Assembly (NCBI GenBank): GCA_025358485.1
Contig: JANYJJ010000201.1
Span: 1 to 38,042, forward strand
DNA from: Burkholderiales bacterium
GTDB lineage: Bacteria; Pseudomonadota; Gammaproteobacteria; Burkholderiales; Burkholderiaceae_C
Direction of reading: 5' to 3'
DNA: 38,042 nucleotides
Under the pieces are notes generated by a model. It was not told the origin of the DNA, made no database searches, and saw only the letters and a program-made list of their open reading frames with translations. Each line of letters starts with the position of its first letter. The first letter of the stretch is position 1. Below, one piece after another: positions 1-9,062 of the stretch. The position numbers and the translations under genes are program-made.

Positions 1-1478
1 GGCAGGTCGCGGTTGGTCGCATCCGCCTTCTGCTGCTCGACACCGACATCCCCGAGAATGAGGACTCGCTTCGTTCGGTCATTGCCGCACACGCCGACGC
101 CGGTGTCCAGGCTCATGTCATTGCCGATCATGCTGACGCGGGTGAGTGCGTCGGGCCCGTTGCCGATGATGGTGGCGCCCTTCACCGGGTACTGGATTTT
201 TCCGTTCTCCACCCAAAACGCTTCGCTGGCCGAGAACACAAATTTGCCGCTGGTGATGTCCACCTGACCGCCACCAAAATTGGTGGCGTACAGGCCGCGC
301 TTCAGCCCAGCGATGATTTCTTCCTTGCTCTTGTCGCCGTTGAGCATGTAGGTGTTGGTCATGCGCGGCATGGGCACGGCGGCGTAGCTTTCGCGGCGGC
401 CATTGCCTGTGGGTTTCACGCCCATCAAACGTGCGTTCACGGCGTCTTGGATGTAGCCCTTCAAGATGCCGTCTTCAATCAGCACATTGCGCTGCGACGC
501 GTTGCCTTCGTCGTCCACGTTCAGCGAGCCACGGCGGTCGGGCAAGGTGCCGTCGTCGAGCACCGTCACGCCCTTGGCGGCCACGCGCTGACCGATGCGG
601 CCTGCAAACGCACTGCTGCCTTTGCGGTTGAAGTCGCCCTCCAAACCGTGGCCGATGGCTTCGTGCAGCAACACGCCGGGCCAGCCCGGCCCCAGCACAA
701 TGCTGGTTTCGCCCGCTTTGGCAGGGCGCGCTTGCAAATTCGTCAGGGCGGCGCTCACCGCGTCTTGCACATAGCTTTCCAGCACGTCGTCTTGGAAGTA
801 GCCAAAGCCGAAACGGCCGCCACCGCCGCCGCTGCCGGTTTCGCGGCGCACTTCGCCGCCTATGGTTTGCTCGGCAATCACAGTGACAGACAAACGCACC
901 AGCGGACGCACATCGGCCGCCAAGGTGCCGTCGGCGCGGGCCACCAGCACCACGTCGTATTCACCGGCCAAACCCGCCATCACTTGCTTGATGCGCGGGT
1001 CTTTGGCGCGCGCCATTTTTTCTATGCGCTCAAGCAACGCCACCTTTTGCGTGCTGTCCAACGTGGCGATGGGGTCCATCGGCGCATACAGCACTCGGCT
1101 GTTCGCAATTTTGTGTTTGCCGCTGATCTTCACCGTGCGGCTTTGACCTGCCGCCGCAATCGTGCGCACCGTGCGCGCGGCGTCGAGCAGTGCGGCCTCA
1201 GAGATGTCGTCTGAATAAGCAAAGGCGGTTTTTTCACCGGCCACGGCGCGCACGCCAACGCCTTGGTCGATGCCAAAGCTGCCGCTTTTCACGATGCCTT
1301 CCTCCAGGCTCCAACCTTCGCTGCGCGTGTACTGAAAGTACAGGTCGGCGTCGTCAATGCGGTGGGTGGCAATGGTCTGCAAGGCTTTGGTTAACGATGC
1401 ATCGGTCAAGCCAAAGGGTTCAAGCAGCAAGGACCTGGCGATGGCCAAGCGTTCGAGGGTAGGTTCGCGACTGATCAT
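1..1478 (-). CDS. tldD: Metalloprotease TldD (3' end missing)
   Basis: This is the TldD subunit of the TldD/TldE (PmbA) zinc metalloprotease, a cytosolic protease that degrades unfolded peptides and matures some peptide natural products. Read from ATG at 1478, the frame is open to the window edge for about 492 codons with no stop. The metal-binding HExxxH motif is visible near 660-680 (HEAIGHGLEGD on the minus strand), preceded by a Gly-rich stretch and followed by the usual glycine-rich fold. TldD proteins are usually about 480-490 residues, so only a few C-terminal residues should be missing. The start gives MISREPTLERLAIA and follows a purine-rich stretch. No partner tldE is in view. The family call is secure; only the C-terminus is unseen. 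Confidence 0.93.
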   Translation of the reverse strand, partial: MISREPTLERLAIARSLLLEPFGLTDASLTKALQTIATHRIDDADLYFQYTRSEGWSLEEGIVKSGSFGIDQGVGVRAVAGEKTAFAYSDDISEAALLDAARTVRTIAAAGQSRTVKISGKHKIANSRVLYAPMDPIATLDSTQKVALLERIEKMARAKDPRIKQVMAGLAGEYDVVLVARADGTLAADVRPLVRLSVTVIAEQTIGGEVRRETGSGGGGGRFGFGYFQDDVLESYVQDAVSAALTNLQARPAKAGETSIVLGPGWPGVLLHEAIGHGLEGDFNRKGSSAFAGRIGQRVAAKGVTVLDDGTLPDRRGSLNVDDEGNASQRNVLIEDGILKGYIQDAVNARLMGVKPTGNGRRESYAAVPMPRMTNTYMLNGDKSKEEIIAGLKRGLYATNFGGGQVDITSGKFVFSASEAFWVENGKIQYPVKGATIIGNGPDALTRVSMIGNDMSLDTGVGVCGNDRTKRVLILGDVGVEQQKADATNRDL

Positions 1479-1490
1479 CAAAGGATTGTA

Positions 1491-1518
1491 GGAGGGGGCG
1501 CTCGTGACACGCCCCTCC
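1491..1518. other. GC-rich hairpin upstream of tldD
   Basis: An inverted repeat pairs 1491-1500 (GGAGGGGGCG) with 1510-1518 (CGCCCCTCC), with one bulged G and a 9-nt loop. It lies 13 bp upstream of the tldD start, so it would sit in the 5' untranslated leader of tldD. It has no T-run on either side and is unlikely to be an intrinsic terminator. Its function is unknown. Confidence 0.4.
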
Positions 1519-1702
1519 CTGCTCTGAGTCAGGTGACTGATGCCCGGTGTGCGCACTTTTTGCGATTTGTTGCACGCGGCTTGACCGTTCTTTACCTATT
1601 TATGCGTCGGCTGAAGGGCCGCGCGTTTCGTTGTGAAGGGGCGGGCCAAAAATAATCTTTGGCTCTCCATCCCGACCCACCAATCACTTCAAAGGACTTG
1701 TC

Positions 1703-2041
1703 ATGAACCACTTCAAATCACTCGTTGCGGGTGCCGCCATCGCCTTAGTTTCAGTCACCAGCTTTGCTCAAACCGCCGCACCCGCGACTCCTCGCGTCGA
1801 TGCCCGTGAGGTCAAGCAAGACGCGCGCATTCAGCAAGGCGTGGCATCGGGTCAGCTCAACGCCAAAGAAACTTACCGCCTGGAAAAACAACAAGCCAAC
1901 ATCAACCGCGCCGAAGCCAACGCCAAGGCCGACGGCAAGGTCACTCAGGGCGAGCGCAAGCACCTGAACCACCTGCAAAACAAAGCCAGCAAGAACATCT
2001 ACCATCAAAAGCACGACGCGCAAACAGCCGTCAAGCCTTGA
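1703..2041 (+). CDS. Small secreted helical protein, unknown function
   Basis: The product is 112 residues. Residues 1-22 form a clear Sec signal peptide (KSLVAGAAIALVSVTSFA, cleavage expected after SFA-QT). The mature part is rich in Lys, Gln and Ala, and falls into two similar helical segments: one around ARIQQGVASGQLNAKE, the other around ADGKVTQGERKHL. The second has the DGxVTxxE pattern seen in EF-hand-like and TerB-like helices. Short periplasmic proteins of this general form occur in betaproteobacteria, without an assigned function as far as I know. The start is supported by AAGGA nine bases upstream of the ATG. The gene is alone on its strand, between divergent tldD and convergent rsmI (6 bp apart). 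A periplasmic location is inferred from the signal peptide. Confidence 0.8.
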   Translation: MNHFKSLVAGAAIALVSVTSFAQTAAPATPRVDAREVKQDARIQQGVASGQLNAKETYRLEKQQANINRAEANAKADGKVTQGERKHLNHLQNKASKNIYHQKHDAQTAVKP

Positions 2042-2047
2042 GCGAGT

Positions 2048-2962
2048 TCAGCTCTCGGCCGCCTGTTTGAGTGACAGCGCCCGCGCATACAAAGCGTTGC
2101 GCGGCGCGCCCGTCAGCTCTGCGGCCAAAGCCACGGCTTGTTTGAGGGGTAGCTCAGCCAACAAGGTTTTCAAGGTGTGGTCGTGCTGCGCGACTTCGTC
2201 GGTGTTGACAGGTGCGGCCTTGGCATGCACCACCACCACAAACTCACCGCGCACGCGGTTGGGGTCGGAGGCCAACCACGTGGGCAAGGAATCGGCGGGC
2301 ATCGTGGCCACGGTCTCAAATTGCTTGGTCAATTCGCGGCACAGCGTGACGGGGCGAGGCCCGCAGGCGTTTGCCAGCGAGGTGATCAGCGCTTCGATGC
2401 GATGCGGCGCTTCAAACAAAACTTGCGTCAACGGTGAGTTGGCGAGCGCTTGCAAGGCGCTTGCTCGCTCGCCGCCTTTGCTGGGCAAAAAGCCTGTGAA
2501 GGTGAAACCCGCGCCCACCGCATCGCCCGAAACGCTGACCGCCGCAATCGCGCTGCTGGCACCTGGAATGGCCACCGTCGTGTAGCCCGCCGCTTGCACT
2601 GCCGCCACCAACGCCGCGCCGGGGTCGCTGATGGCGGGCGTGCCCGCGTCGCTCACGTAGGCCACGCGTTCGCCTGCAGCCAGTCGCGCAAGCACGACCG
2701 CCGAAGCTTCGCGTTCGTTGTGTTGATGCAGCGCGATCAGTGGTTTGTCCAAGCCCAAGTGACGCAGCAGCGGCGCACTGTGTCGCGTGTCTTCGCAGCC
2801 CACTGCGTCAACCAAACTCAGCACATGGACGGCGCGCAGAGTCAGGTCAGCCAAATTTCCAATGGGCGTGGCCACCACGTACAAAGCGCCTGTCGGATAC
2901 TGCTGCGAGCCTGCCGCAGCGGCAGCGGCTTGCAGCAACAATGGGGCGATGAGAGTGGTCAC
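2048..2962 (-). CDS. rsmI: 16S rRNA (cytidine-1402-2'-O)-methyltransferase RsmI
   Basis: RsmI methylates the 2'-OH of C1402 in 16S rRNA with S-adenosylmethionine, fine-tuning the ribosomal P site. The 304-residue protein has the expected N-terminal YVVATPIGNLADLTLRA signature (about residues 28-44), CEDTRH, the YVSDAGTPAISDPG loop, the IPGASSA motif and the C-terminal REFVVVV-type strand of the tetrapyrrole methylase fold. The start is GTG at 2962, giving a 20-residue Ala-rich leader that is common in Burkholderiales homologues. No in-frame ATG lies before the conserved core. The gene is divergent from yraN, and the two coding starts overlap by 14 bp. The ribosome-binding site is weak. Confidence 0.95.
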   Translation of the reverse strand: MTTLIAPLLLQAAAAAAGSQQYPTGALYVVATPIGNLADLTLRAVHVLSLVDAVGCEDTRHSAPLLRHLGLDKPLIALHQHNEREASAVVLARLAAGERVAYVSDAGTPAISDPGAALVAAVQAAGYTTVAIPGASSAIAAVSVSGDAVGAGFTFTGFLPSKGGERASALQALANSPLTQVLFEAPHRIEALITSLANACGPRPVTLCRELTKQFETVATMPADSLPTWLASDPNRVRGEFVVVVHAKAAPVNTDEVAQHDHTLKTLLAELPLKQAVALAAELTGAPRNALYARALSLKQAAES

Positions 2963-3353
2963 GAGAACTCAGGTCACAAAAAGGCAGGTCACAACAAAGC
3001 AGGTGGGAGACGGCGGCGAAGCCAAGGCTTGGGCCCATTTGCAGCGTCACGGCCTGACGCTGGTAGCGCGCAATTATCGGGTCGCTGCGGGGCCGAACGC
3101 ACGCGGCGCAGAAGTTGATTTGATCTGCCGGGACCGCGATGGCACCTTGGTGTTTGTGGAAGTCAAAGCGCGCAAAACCTCGGGCTTTGGCGGCGCGGCA
3201 GCCAGCGTCACGCTGGCCAAGCAACGCAGCTTGATATTGGCCGCGCGTCATTACTTGCGCAATTTTCCGACACCGCCTGCGTGTCGGTTTGATGTGGTGG
3301 CAATCGAAGGCGAGAACATCGAGTGGCTCAAAGCGGCTTTTGATGCGCTCTGA
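2949..3353 (+). CDS. yraN: YraN family protein (UPF0102), nuclease-like fold
   Basis: This is a small cytosolic protein with the restriction-endonuclease-like fold of UPF0102. Its biochemical role is not established. The 134-residue product shows GDGGEAKAWAHLQRHG, then GAEVDLI (E55, D57) and LVFVEVKAR (E71, K73), which is the PD-(D/E)xK pattern. The frame stays open back to a GTG at 2787, but residues encoded before 2949 have no family similarity and lie inside rsmI. ATG 2949 gives the usual family length of 120-135. It heads the yraN-diaA-dolP gene order known from enterobacteria. Here lpoA, normally between rsmI and yraN, is absent, and the yraN start lies inside the rsmI start. Confidence 0.9.
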   Translation: MRVVTRTQVTKRQVTTKQVGDGGEAKAWAHLQRHGLTLVARNYRVAAGPNARGAEVDLICRDRDGTLVFVEVKARKTSGFGGAAASVTLAKQRSLILAARHYLRNFPTPPACRFDVVAIEGENIEWLKAAFDAL

Positions 3354-3375
3354 GAACTGACCGGCCGGGCGATAA

Positions 3376-4182
<807 letters not shown>

Positions 4183-4220
4183 AGACGCATCAGCAATCAC
4201 AACTGAAACTGGACGTTCAC

Positions 4221-4874
4221 ATGACCAAAAAATCCCTCCCCGCCGCTGCCCGTTTGTTGCTCAGCAGCGTGGCCATCGCCGCGGCGCTAAGTAGCTTGTC
4301 AGCTTGCGCCCCGCTGCTGATTGGTGGTGCCATGGTGGGCGGCACCTTGATGGCCACCGACCGCCGCACCTCGGGCGCGCAAGTCGAAGACCAGGCCATT
4401 GAGTTGAAGGCCCTGGGCCGCGTCAAAGACGTGGTCGCTGACCGCGGCCACGTCACCACCGTCAGCTACAACCGCATGGTGCTCATCACCGGCGAGGTGC
4501 CGACCGAAGCCGACAAGGCGACGGTTGAACAGGCCGTGGCTCGCATCGAAGGCGTGCGCTCCACAGTCAATGAGTTGGCGGTGGCTGGGTCAGCGTCGCT
4601 GACCAGCCGCTCCAACGACACCTTGCTCACCAGCAAAGTGAAGGCCTCCTTTGTCGACGCGCGCGATGTGTTGTCAAACGCCTTCAAAGTGGTGACCGAG
4701 CGCGGCACGGTTTACTTGTTAGGCCGCGTGACCGAACGCGAAGCCACGCGCGCCGCCGAGTTGGCCCGCTCGGTGTCGGGCGTGCAAAAAGTGGTGCGAG
4801 TGTTCGAAATCGTCAGTGAAGCCGAGCTGGCCGAGATCACGCCGAAATCGGGCAAAGAGGCAGCCGCCAAGTAA
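4221..4874 (+). CDS. dolP: Outer-membrane lipoprotein DolP (dual BON domain)
   Basis: DolP (YraP) is an outer-membrane lipoprotein that binds anionic phospholipid and supports envelope integrity and BAM function. The 217-residue product has a lipoprotein signal with lipobox LSAC (Cys29), then GGAMVGGTLMATDRRTSGAQVEDQ and two BON domains, at about residues 50-115 and 130-200. The second contains the TERGTVYLLGRVTEREA signature. The frame is open back to GTG 4179, which overlaps the diaA stop. That start would add 14 hydrophilic residues before the signal peptide, so ATG 4221 is preferred. It is the last gene of the yraN-diaA-dolP run, and its 3' end faces a convergent dehydrogenase gene across a pair of hairpins. 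Confidence 0.92.
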   Translation: MTKKSLPAAARLLLSSVAIAAALSSLSACAPLLIGGAMVGGTLMATDRRTSGAQVEDQAIELKALGRVKDVVADRGHVTTVSYNRMVLITGEVPTEADKATVEQAVARIEGVRSTVNELAVAGSASLTSRSNDTLLTSKVKASFVDARDVLSNAFKVVTERGTVYLLGRVTEREATRAAELARSVSGVQKVVRVFEIVSEAELAEITPKSGKEAAAK

Positions 4875-4893
4875 ATCTGGCGGCGGCCGACGG

Positions 4894-4963
4894 TTGCGCT
4901 TGGCGCAAACGTGTCGTCAAACTCGATTTGCGCGTTCAGCGCAAACGCTTTATCAAACTCGAT
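4894..4963. terminator. Two tandem hairpins between convergent genes
   Basis: Two tandem copies of a 34-36 bp unit, each an inverted repeat followed by TCAAACTCGAT. Copy 1 pairs TTGCGC (4894-4899) with GCGCAA (4903-4908). Copy 2 pairs TTTGCGC (4927-4933) with GCGCAAA (4939-4945). The direct repeat TCAAACTCGAT lies at 4917-4927 and 4953-4963. The element sits between the dolP stop (4874) and the convergent dehydrogenase stop (4936-4938), and copy 2 overlaps that stop codon and its last codons. A bidirectional transcription-end role is inferred from position. There is no strong T-run. Confidence 0.5.
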
Positions 4964-5829
4964 GTGTCTTGGCGGTTGCCGCCTTGGGCTTGCAGGTCGG
5001 CGTAAAACTGATCGACCAGCGCCGTCACGGGCAGGCGCGCGCCATTGTGTTTGGCCTCGTCCAGCACCAGGCCCAAGTCCTTGCGCATCCAGTCCACCGC
5101 AAAGCCGAAGTCAAATTTGCCGTCCACCATGGTCGGCCCGCGGTTGTCCATTTGCCAGCTTTGCGCTGCGCCTTTGCCAATCACGCCCAGCACCGCCTTC
5201 ATGTCCAGCCCGGCTTTTTCGCCGAAGGCAATCGCCTCAGACAAGCCCTGCACCAGGCCCGCGATGGCAATTTGATTGACCATTTTGGCAAGCTGTCCGG
5301 CACCGCTGTCGCCCAGCAAAGTCACCGCTTTGGAAAACGCCATCGCCACCGGTTGCACCGGCGCAAACGCAGCAGCATTGCCGCCGCACATGACAGTGAG
5401 CGCGCCGTTGATTGCACCCAAGTTGCCGCCTGACACGGGCGCGTCGATGAAGTGCAAACCTTGGGCAGTCGCCGCTGCGCTGAGTTCGCGCGCAACGCTG
5501 ACCGACGCGGTGGTGTGGTCGCAAAAAATCGCACCAGCCTTCATGCCTGCCAGCGCGCCCGCGTCGCCCAAAGTGACCGACCGGAGGTCGTCGTCATTCC
5601 CCACGCAAGCAAATACGATGTCAGCATCGGCCGACGCGGCGCGCGGTGTGTCGGCATGTTGGCCGCCATATTCGGCCACCCACTGCGCTGCCTTTGCGGC
5701 CGTGCGGTTGTAAACCGTCACGCTGTGCCCAGCGCGCTGCAAATGCCCGGCCATCGGAAAGCCCATGACGCCCAGGCCCAGGAAAGCCAGCTTGCGCGGC
5801 GCGATGCTGTCGTAGTTTCGAGCTGTCAT
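4936..5829 (-). CDS. NAD(P)-dependent beta-hydroxyacid dehydrogenase
   Basis: This is a member of the 3-hydroxyisobutyrate / tartronate-semialdehyde reductase family, which interconverts beta-hydroxyacids and their semialdehydes with NAD(P). The 297-residue protein shows the nucleotide-binding GLGVMGFPMAGHL (18-30), the substrate motif DAPVSGG (129-135), catalytic Lys182 in GAGQLAKMVNQ and the C-terminal KDLGLVLDEA helix. The frame extends to GTG 5865, but ATG 5829 gives a family-like N-terminus. Neither start has a strong ribosome-binding site. The exact substrate cannot be told from sequence, and the neighbours give no pathway clue. The last codons lie inside a tandem hairpin repeat, so the C-terminus (SSLIKRLR) may be recently altered. 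Confidence 0.88.
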   Translation of the reverse strand: MTARNYDSIAPRKLAFLGLGVMGFPMAGHLQRAGHSVTVYNRTAAKAAQWVAEYGGQHADTPRAASADADIVFACVGNDDDLRSVTLGDAGALAGMKAGAIFCDHTTASVSVARELSAAATAQGLHFIDAPVSGGNLGAINGALTVMCGGNAAAFAPVQPVAMAFSKAVTLLGDSGAGQLAKMVNQIAIAGLVQGLSEAIAFGEKAGLDMKAVLGVIGKGAAQSWQMDNRGPTMVDGKFDFGFAVDWMRKDLGLVLDEAKHNGARLPVTALVDQFYADLQAQGGNRQDTSSLIKRLR

Positions 5830-5930
5830 ATTGAGTTCAAGTGATGAAAGTTTTGCCGCGAACACAAAAGGAAACCAGTTCGGACTGAGGTGCGCTCGGA
5901 CTGCGTCTGTCGCGTGTGGGTGCCCTTGCC

Positions 5931-7067
5931 CTACACGATGCTCATGTGCTCGGTGCCTGCCGACAAATCAGCACTGCGCGCCCGCTTGCTGTGCAGCTTG
6001 ATCTGCAAGCGCAAGTCGTTCACCGAATCGGCGTTGCGCAGCGCATCTTCAAACGTCACGCTGTGACTTTCAAACAAATCGAACAGCGCTTGGTCAAAGG
6101 TTTGCATGCCCAGTTCGCGGCTGCGCTTCATGATTTCTTTGATCTCCGAGACCTCGCCCTTGAAGATCAAATCAGAAATGAGCGGCGTGTTCAGCAACAC
6201 CTCAACCGCCGCGACGCGACCGGTGCCTTGCTCGCGCGGCAACAAGCGCTGCGACACCAAGCCTTTCAGGTTGAGCGACAGGTCCATCAGCAGTTGCTGG
6301 CGCCGCTCTTCCGGGAAGAAGTTGATGATGCGGTCGAGCGCCTGGTTGGCGCTGTTGGCGTGCAAGGTGGCCATGCACAAGTGGCCCGTTTCAGCAAAGG
6401 CCACGGCGTGTTCCATGGTCTCGCGGTCGCGAATTTCGCCCATCAAAATCACGTCGGGTGCTTGACGCAAGGTGTTCTTCAGCGCTGCGGCCCAGCCGTC
6501 GGTGTCCAGGCCCACCTCGCGCTGGGTGACGATGCAATTTTTGTGCGGGTGCACAAACTCCACCGGGTCTTCAATGGTGATGATGTGGCCGTAAGAATTT
6601 TCATTGCGGTGGTCCACCATGGCCGCCAAAGACGTGCTTTTGCCTGAGCCAGTGGCCCCCACAAAAATCACCAAGCCGCGCTTGGTCATCGCCACTTCTT
6701 CCAGCACCTTGGGCAGGTTCAAACTCTTTATGCTGGGCAGCGTGGCCGGAATGGTTCGCAGCACCAAACCCACGTGACCCTGCTGCACAAAAGCGTTCAC
6801 CCGAAAGCGGCCGATGCCCTGCGGCGACACCGCAAAGTTGCACTCTTTGGTGCGCTCAAATTCAGCCGCTTGCTTGTCATTCATTACCGCGCGCGTCAGC
6901 GCCATGGTGTGCTGACCAGTCAGCGGCTGCGGCGACACCTTGGTCACCTTGCCGTCGACCTTGATGGCCGGCGGAAAGTCGGCCGTGAGGAACAAGTCAG
7001 ACCCATTGCGCGACACCATCAGGCGCAGCAAGTCGTTGATAAATTTCGATGCCTGGTCGCGTTCCAT
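5931..7067 (-). CDS. pilU: Type IV pilus retraction ATPase PilU
   Basis: PilU is a PilT-dependent accessory motor that helps retract type IV pili, at the cytoplasmic face of the pilus machine. The 378-residue protein has Walker A GATGSGKST (137-145), the Asp box IITIEDPVEF, Walker B DVILMGEIRDRETM and the His box TGHLCMATLHANSA. Length and the acidic, extended C-terminus after the core match PilU rather than PilT. ATG 7067 is preceded by AGAAAG. It lies 132 bp downstream of pilT on the same strand, separated by a structured spacer, and the pair is probably co-transcribed. Confidence 0.95.
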   Translation of the reverse strand: MERDQASKFINDLLRLMVSRNGSDLFLTADFPPAIKVDGKVTKVSPQPLTGQHTMALTRAVMNDKQAAEFERTKECNFAVSPQGIGRFRVNAFVQQGHVGLVLRTIPATLPSIKSLNLPKVLEEVAMTKRGLVIFVGATGSGKSTSLAAMVDHRNENSYGHIITIEDPVEFVHPHKNCIVTQREVGLDTDGWAAALKNTLRQAPDVILMGEIRDRETMEHAVAFAETGHLCMATLHANSANQALDRIINFFPEERRQQLLMDLSLNLKGLVSQRLLPREQGTGRVAAVEVLLNTPLISDLIFKGEVSEIKEIMKRSRELGMQTFDQALFDLFESHSVTFEDALRNADSVNDLRLQIKLHSKRARSADLSAGTEHMSIV

Positions 7068-7129
7068 TTGAATTCTTTCTGGCCACGGGGCCGCTAAGTA
7101 CTTCGAGGGTCGGCGTCAAATCGAGCGCA

Positions 7130-7199
7130 GGGCCGCCCCAAGCAAGATTTGCTCCCCTCGGGGGGCGGGCGGCGTACTCGCCGACCTTGGGGCCGTCAT
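7130..7199. repeat. Cloverleaf-like palindromic spacer between pilT and pilU
   Basis: The outer arms GCCCCAAG and CTTGGGGC enclose two hairpins: GCTCCC/GGGGGC (one G-T pair) around 7150-7166, and CGGCG-TACT-CGCCG around 7170-7185. The arrangement is that of a short dispersed intergenic element. No other copy was found in this window. It might act as a processing or attenuation site between pilT and pilU, but that is inference. Confidence 0.45.
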
Positions 7200-8243
7200 C
7201 TAGCCAGGGAAATTTTCCGGAAACTTGGCCTTCGCCCTTGCCTCAGCCGGCGACACCAAATTGCGCCGCACCAAGTCCGCCAAGTTCTGGTCCAGCGTCT
7301 GCATGCCCATGCTGTTGCCGGTTTGGATGGCCGAGTACATCTGTGCCACTTTGTTCTCGCGAATCAAGTTGCGAATGGCCGCGCTGCCCAACATGATTTC
7401 GTGCGCCGCCACCCGGCCGCTGCCGTCTTTGGTTTTGCACAGCGTCTGCGAAATCACACCAACCAGCGACTCCGACAACATCGAGCGCACCATTTCTTTC
7501 TCAGCCGCTGGGAACACGTCAACAATGCGGTCTACCGTTTTGGCCGCGCTTGATGTGTGCAGCGTGCCAAACACCAAGTGGCCGGTTTCAGCGGCCGTCA
7601 ACGCCAAGCGTATGGTTTCCAGGTCGCGCATCTCGCCCACCAAAATTGCGTCCGGGTCTTCGCGCAAAGCCGAGCGCAACGCGTTAGAAAAGCTCAGCGT
7701 GTGCGGGCCCACTTCACGTTGGTTGATCAGGCATTTTTTTGATTCGTGCACGAATTCAATCGGGTCTTCCACCGTCAGCACGTGGCCGTATTCGTTCTCG
7801 TTCAGGTGGTTCACCATGGCCGCCAGCGTGGTCGATTTGCCCGAGCCGGTGGGCCCAGTGCACAGCACCATGCCGCGCGGCTTGAGCGCCAACTCAGCAA
7901 AAATCTTCGGTGTGTTCAGTTGCTCCAGCGTCAGGATTTTTGACGGAATGGTGCGGAACACCGCCGCCGCGCCACGGTTCTGGTTGTAGGCGTTGACGCG
8001 GAAACGCGCCAGGCCTTGAATCTCAAACGAGAAGTCGCACTCCAGCGTTTCCTCGTAATTTTTGCGCTGCGCGTCGTTCATGATGTCGTAGACCATCTCG
8101 TGAACTTGCTTGTGCTCCAGCGGATCCACGTTGATGCGCCGCACGTCGCCGTGCACCCGAATCATCGGCGGCAGACCCGACGACAAGTGCAAGTCAGACG
8201 CTTTGTTTTTGACCGAAAACGCCAGCAGTTGGGTGATGTCCAT
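7200..8243 (-). CDS. pilT: Type IV pilus retraction ATPase PilT
   Basis: PilT is the hexameric ATPase that depolymerises type IV pili and powers twitching motility, DNA uptake and surface sensing. The 347-residue protein begins MDITQLLAFSVKNKASDLHLS, as PilT usually does. It carries Walker A GPTGSGKST (130-138), the Asp box VLTVEDPIEFVH, Walker B DAILVGEMRDLETI, the His box TGHLVFGTLHTSSA and the AIRNLIRE motif needed for retraction. The start ATG 8243 is 110 bp from the divergent yggS start, so both promoters lie in that gap. pilT-pilU with divergent yggS is a common neighbourhood in Burkholderiales and Pseudomonas. Confidence 0.97.
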   Translation of the reverse strand: MDITQLLAFSVKNKASDLHLSSGLPPMIRVHGDVRRINVDPLEHKQVHEMVYDIMNDAQRKNYEETLECDFSFEIQGLARFRVNAYNQNRGAAAVFRTIPSKILTLEQLNTPKIFAELALKPRGMVLCTGPTGSGKSTTLAAMVNHLNENEYGHVLTVEDPIEFVHESKKCLINQREVGPHTLSFSNALRSALREDPDAILVGEMRDLETIRLALTAAETGHLVFGTLHTSSAAKTVDRIVDVFPAAEKEMVRSMLSESLVGVISQTLCKTKDGSGRVAAHEIMLGSAAIRNLIRENKVAQMYSAIQTGNSMGMQTLDQNLADLVRRNLVSPAEARAKAKFPENFPG

Positions 8244-8353
8244 GGGCTTCTTTTTTGAGGGGTTGCTGAGAGCGCAGCGGTTGCCTGCGAATTGCGCGCT
8301 GCCCTGGTTTTCGGCGCTGCGCCGTCAGCCTTGACCGATACTTCGAATCCATT

Positions 8354-9043
8354 ATGGCAACGATAGCGGCTCGGCTCCAACAAGTGCACACCAGCATCGC
8401 GCAGGCTTGCGCCGACGCGCAGCGCGCTGTCACGGCTGTCACGCTGCTGTGCGTTAGCAAAACCCATCCGGCAGAAGCGGCGCGCGAGGCTTTTGCCGCC
8501 GGTGAACGCCACTTCGGCGAAAACTACGTGCAAGAAGGCGTCGACAAAATTGCCGTGCTTGCCGACCTGCGCAGCCAAATCACCTGGCACTTGATCGGCC
8601 CATTGCAAAGCAACAAAACGCGGGTGGTGGCCGAGCACTTCGATTGGGTGCATTCGGTCGACCGCCTCAAAGTCGCGCAGCGCCTCAGCGAACAGCGGCC
8701 CGCGCACCTGCCGCCTTTGCAAATTTGCTTGCAGGTCAACATCAGCGGCGAAGCCAGCAAAAGCGGCTTGATGCCAAGCGAACTGGCCGACGTGGCCTTG
8801 GCGGTTCAACAATTGTCTCGCCTTCAACTGCGCGGCTTGATGTCCATTCCCGAGCCTGCCGACACCGAGGCCGCGCAACGCCGGCCGCACGCGGCGTTGC
8901 GTGGTTTGTTCAACGATTTGAACCAACGCGGCTTCGCGCTCGACACCCTGTCCATGGGCATGACCGCCGACATGAACGCCGCCATTCAGGAAGGCGCGAC
9001 CATCGTGCGCGTCGGCACGGCGATATTCGGGGCGCGCGGCTGA
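8354..9043 (+). CDS. yggS: PLP homeostasis protein YggS/PLPBP
   Basis: YggS is a pyridoxal-5'-phosphate-binding protein that keeps PLP and amino-acid pools balanced; no catalytic activity is known. The 229-residue product is a single alanine-racemase-like barrel. It has the PLP lysine in VSKTHP (Lys36), FGENYVQE, WHLIGPLQSNKTR, QVNISGEASKSG, LMSIPEP, LSMGMTADMNAAI and VRVGTAIFG, all signature blocks. It is divergent from pilT. A weak hairpin with five T follows at 9063-9079. Downstream the gene order leaves the conserved chromosome and enters an accessory island. Confidence 0.96.
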   Translation: MATIAARLQQVHTSIAQACADAQRAVTAVTLLCVSKTHPAEAAREAFAAGERHFGENYVQEGVDKIAVLADLRSQITWHLIGPLQSNKTRVVAEHFDWVHSVDRLKVAQRLSEQRPAHLPPLQICLQVNISGEASKSGLMPSELADVALAVQQLSRLQLRGLMSIPEPADTEAAQRRPHAALRGLFNDLNQRGFALDTLSMGMTADMNAAIQEGATIVRVGTAIFGARG

Positions 9044-9062
9044 GCGGTTGGGTTGGTCACGC

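Noticed and set aside
2787..2948. N-terminal extension of YraN to GTG 2787
   Set aside because: The extra 54 residues are antisense to rsmI and do not resemble the family, whose members are about 120-135 residues long.
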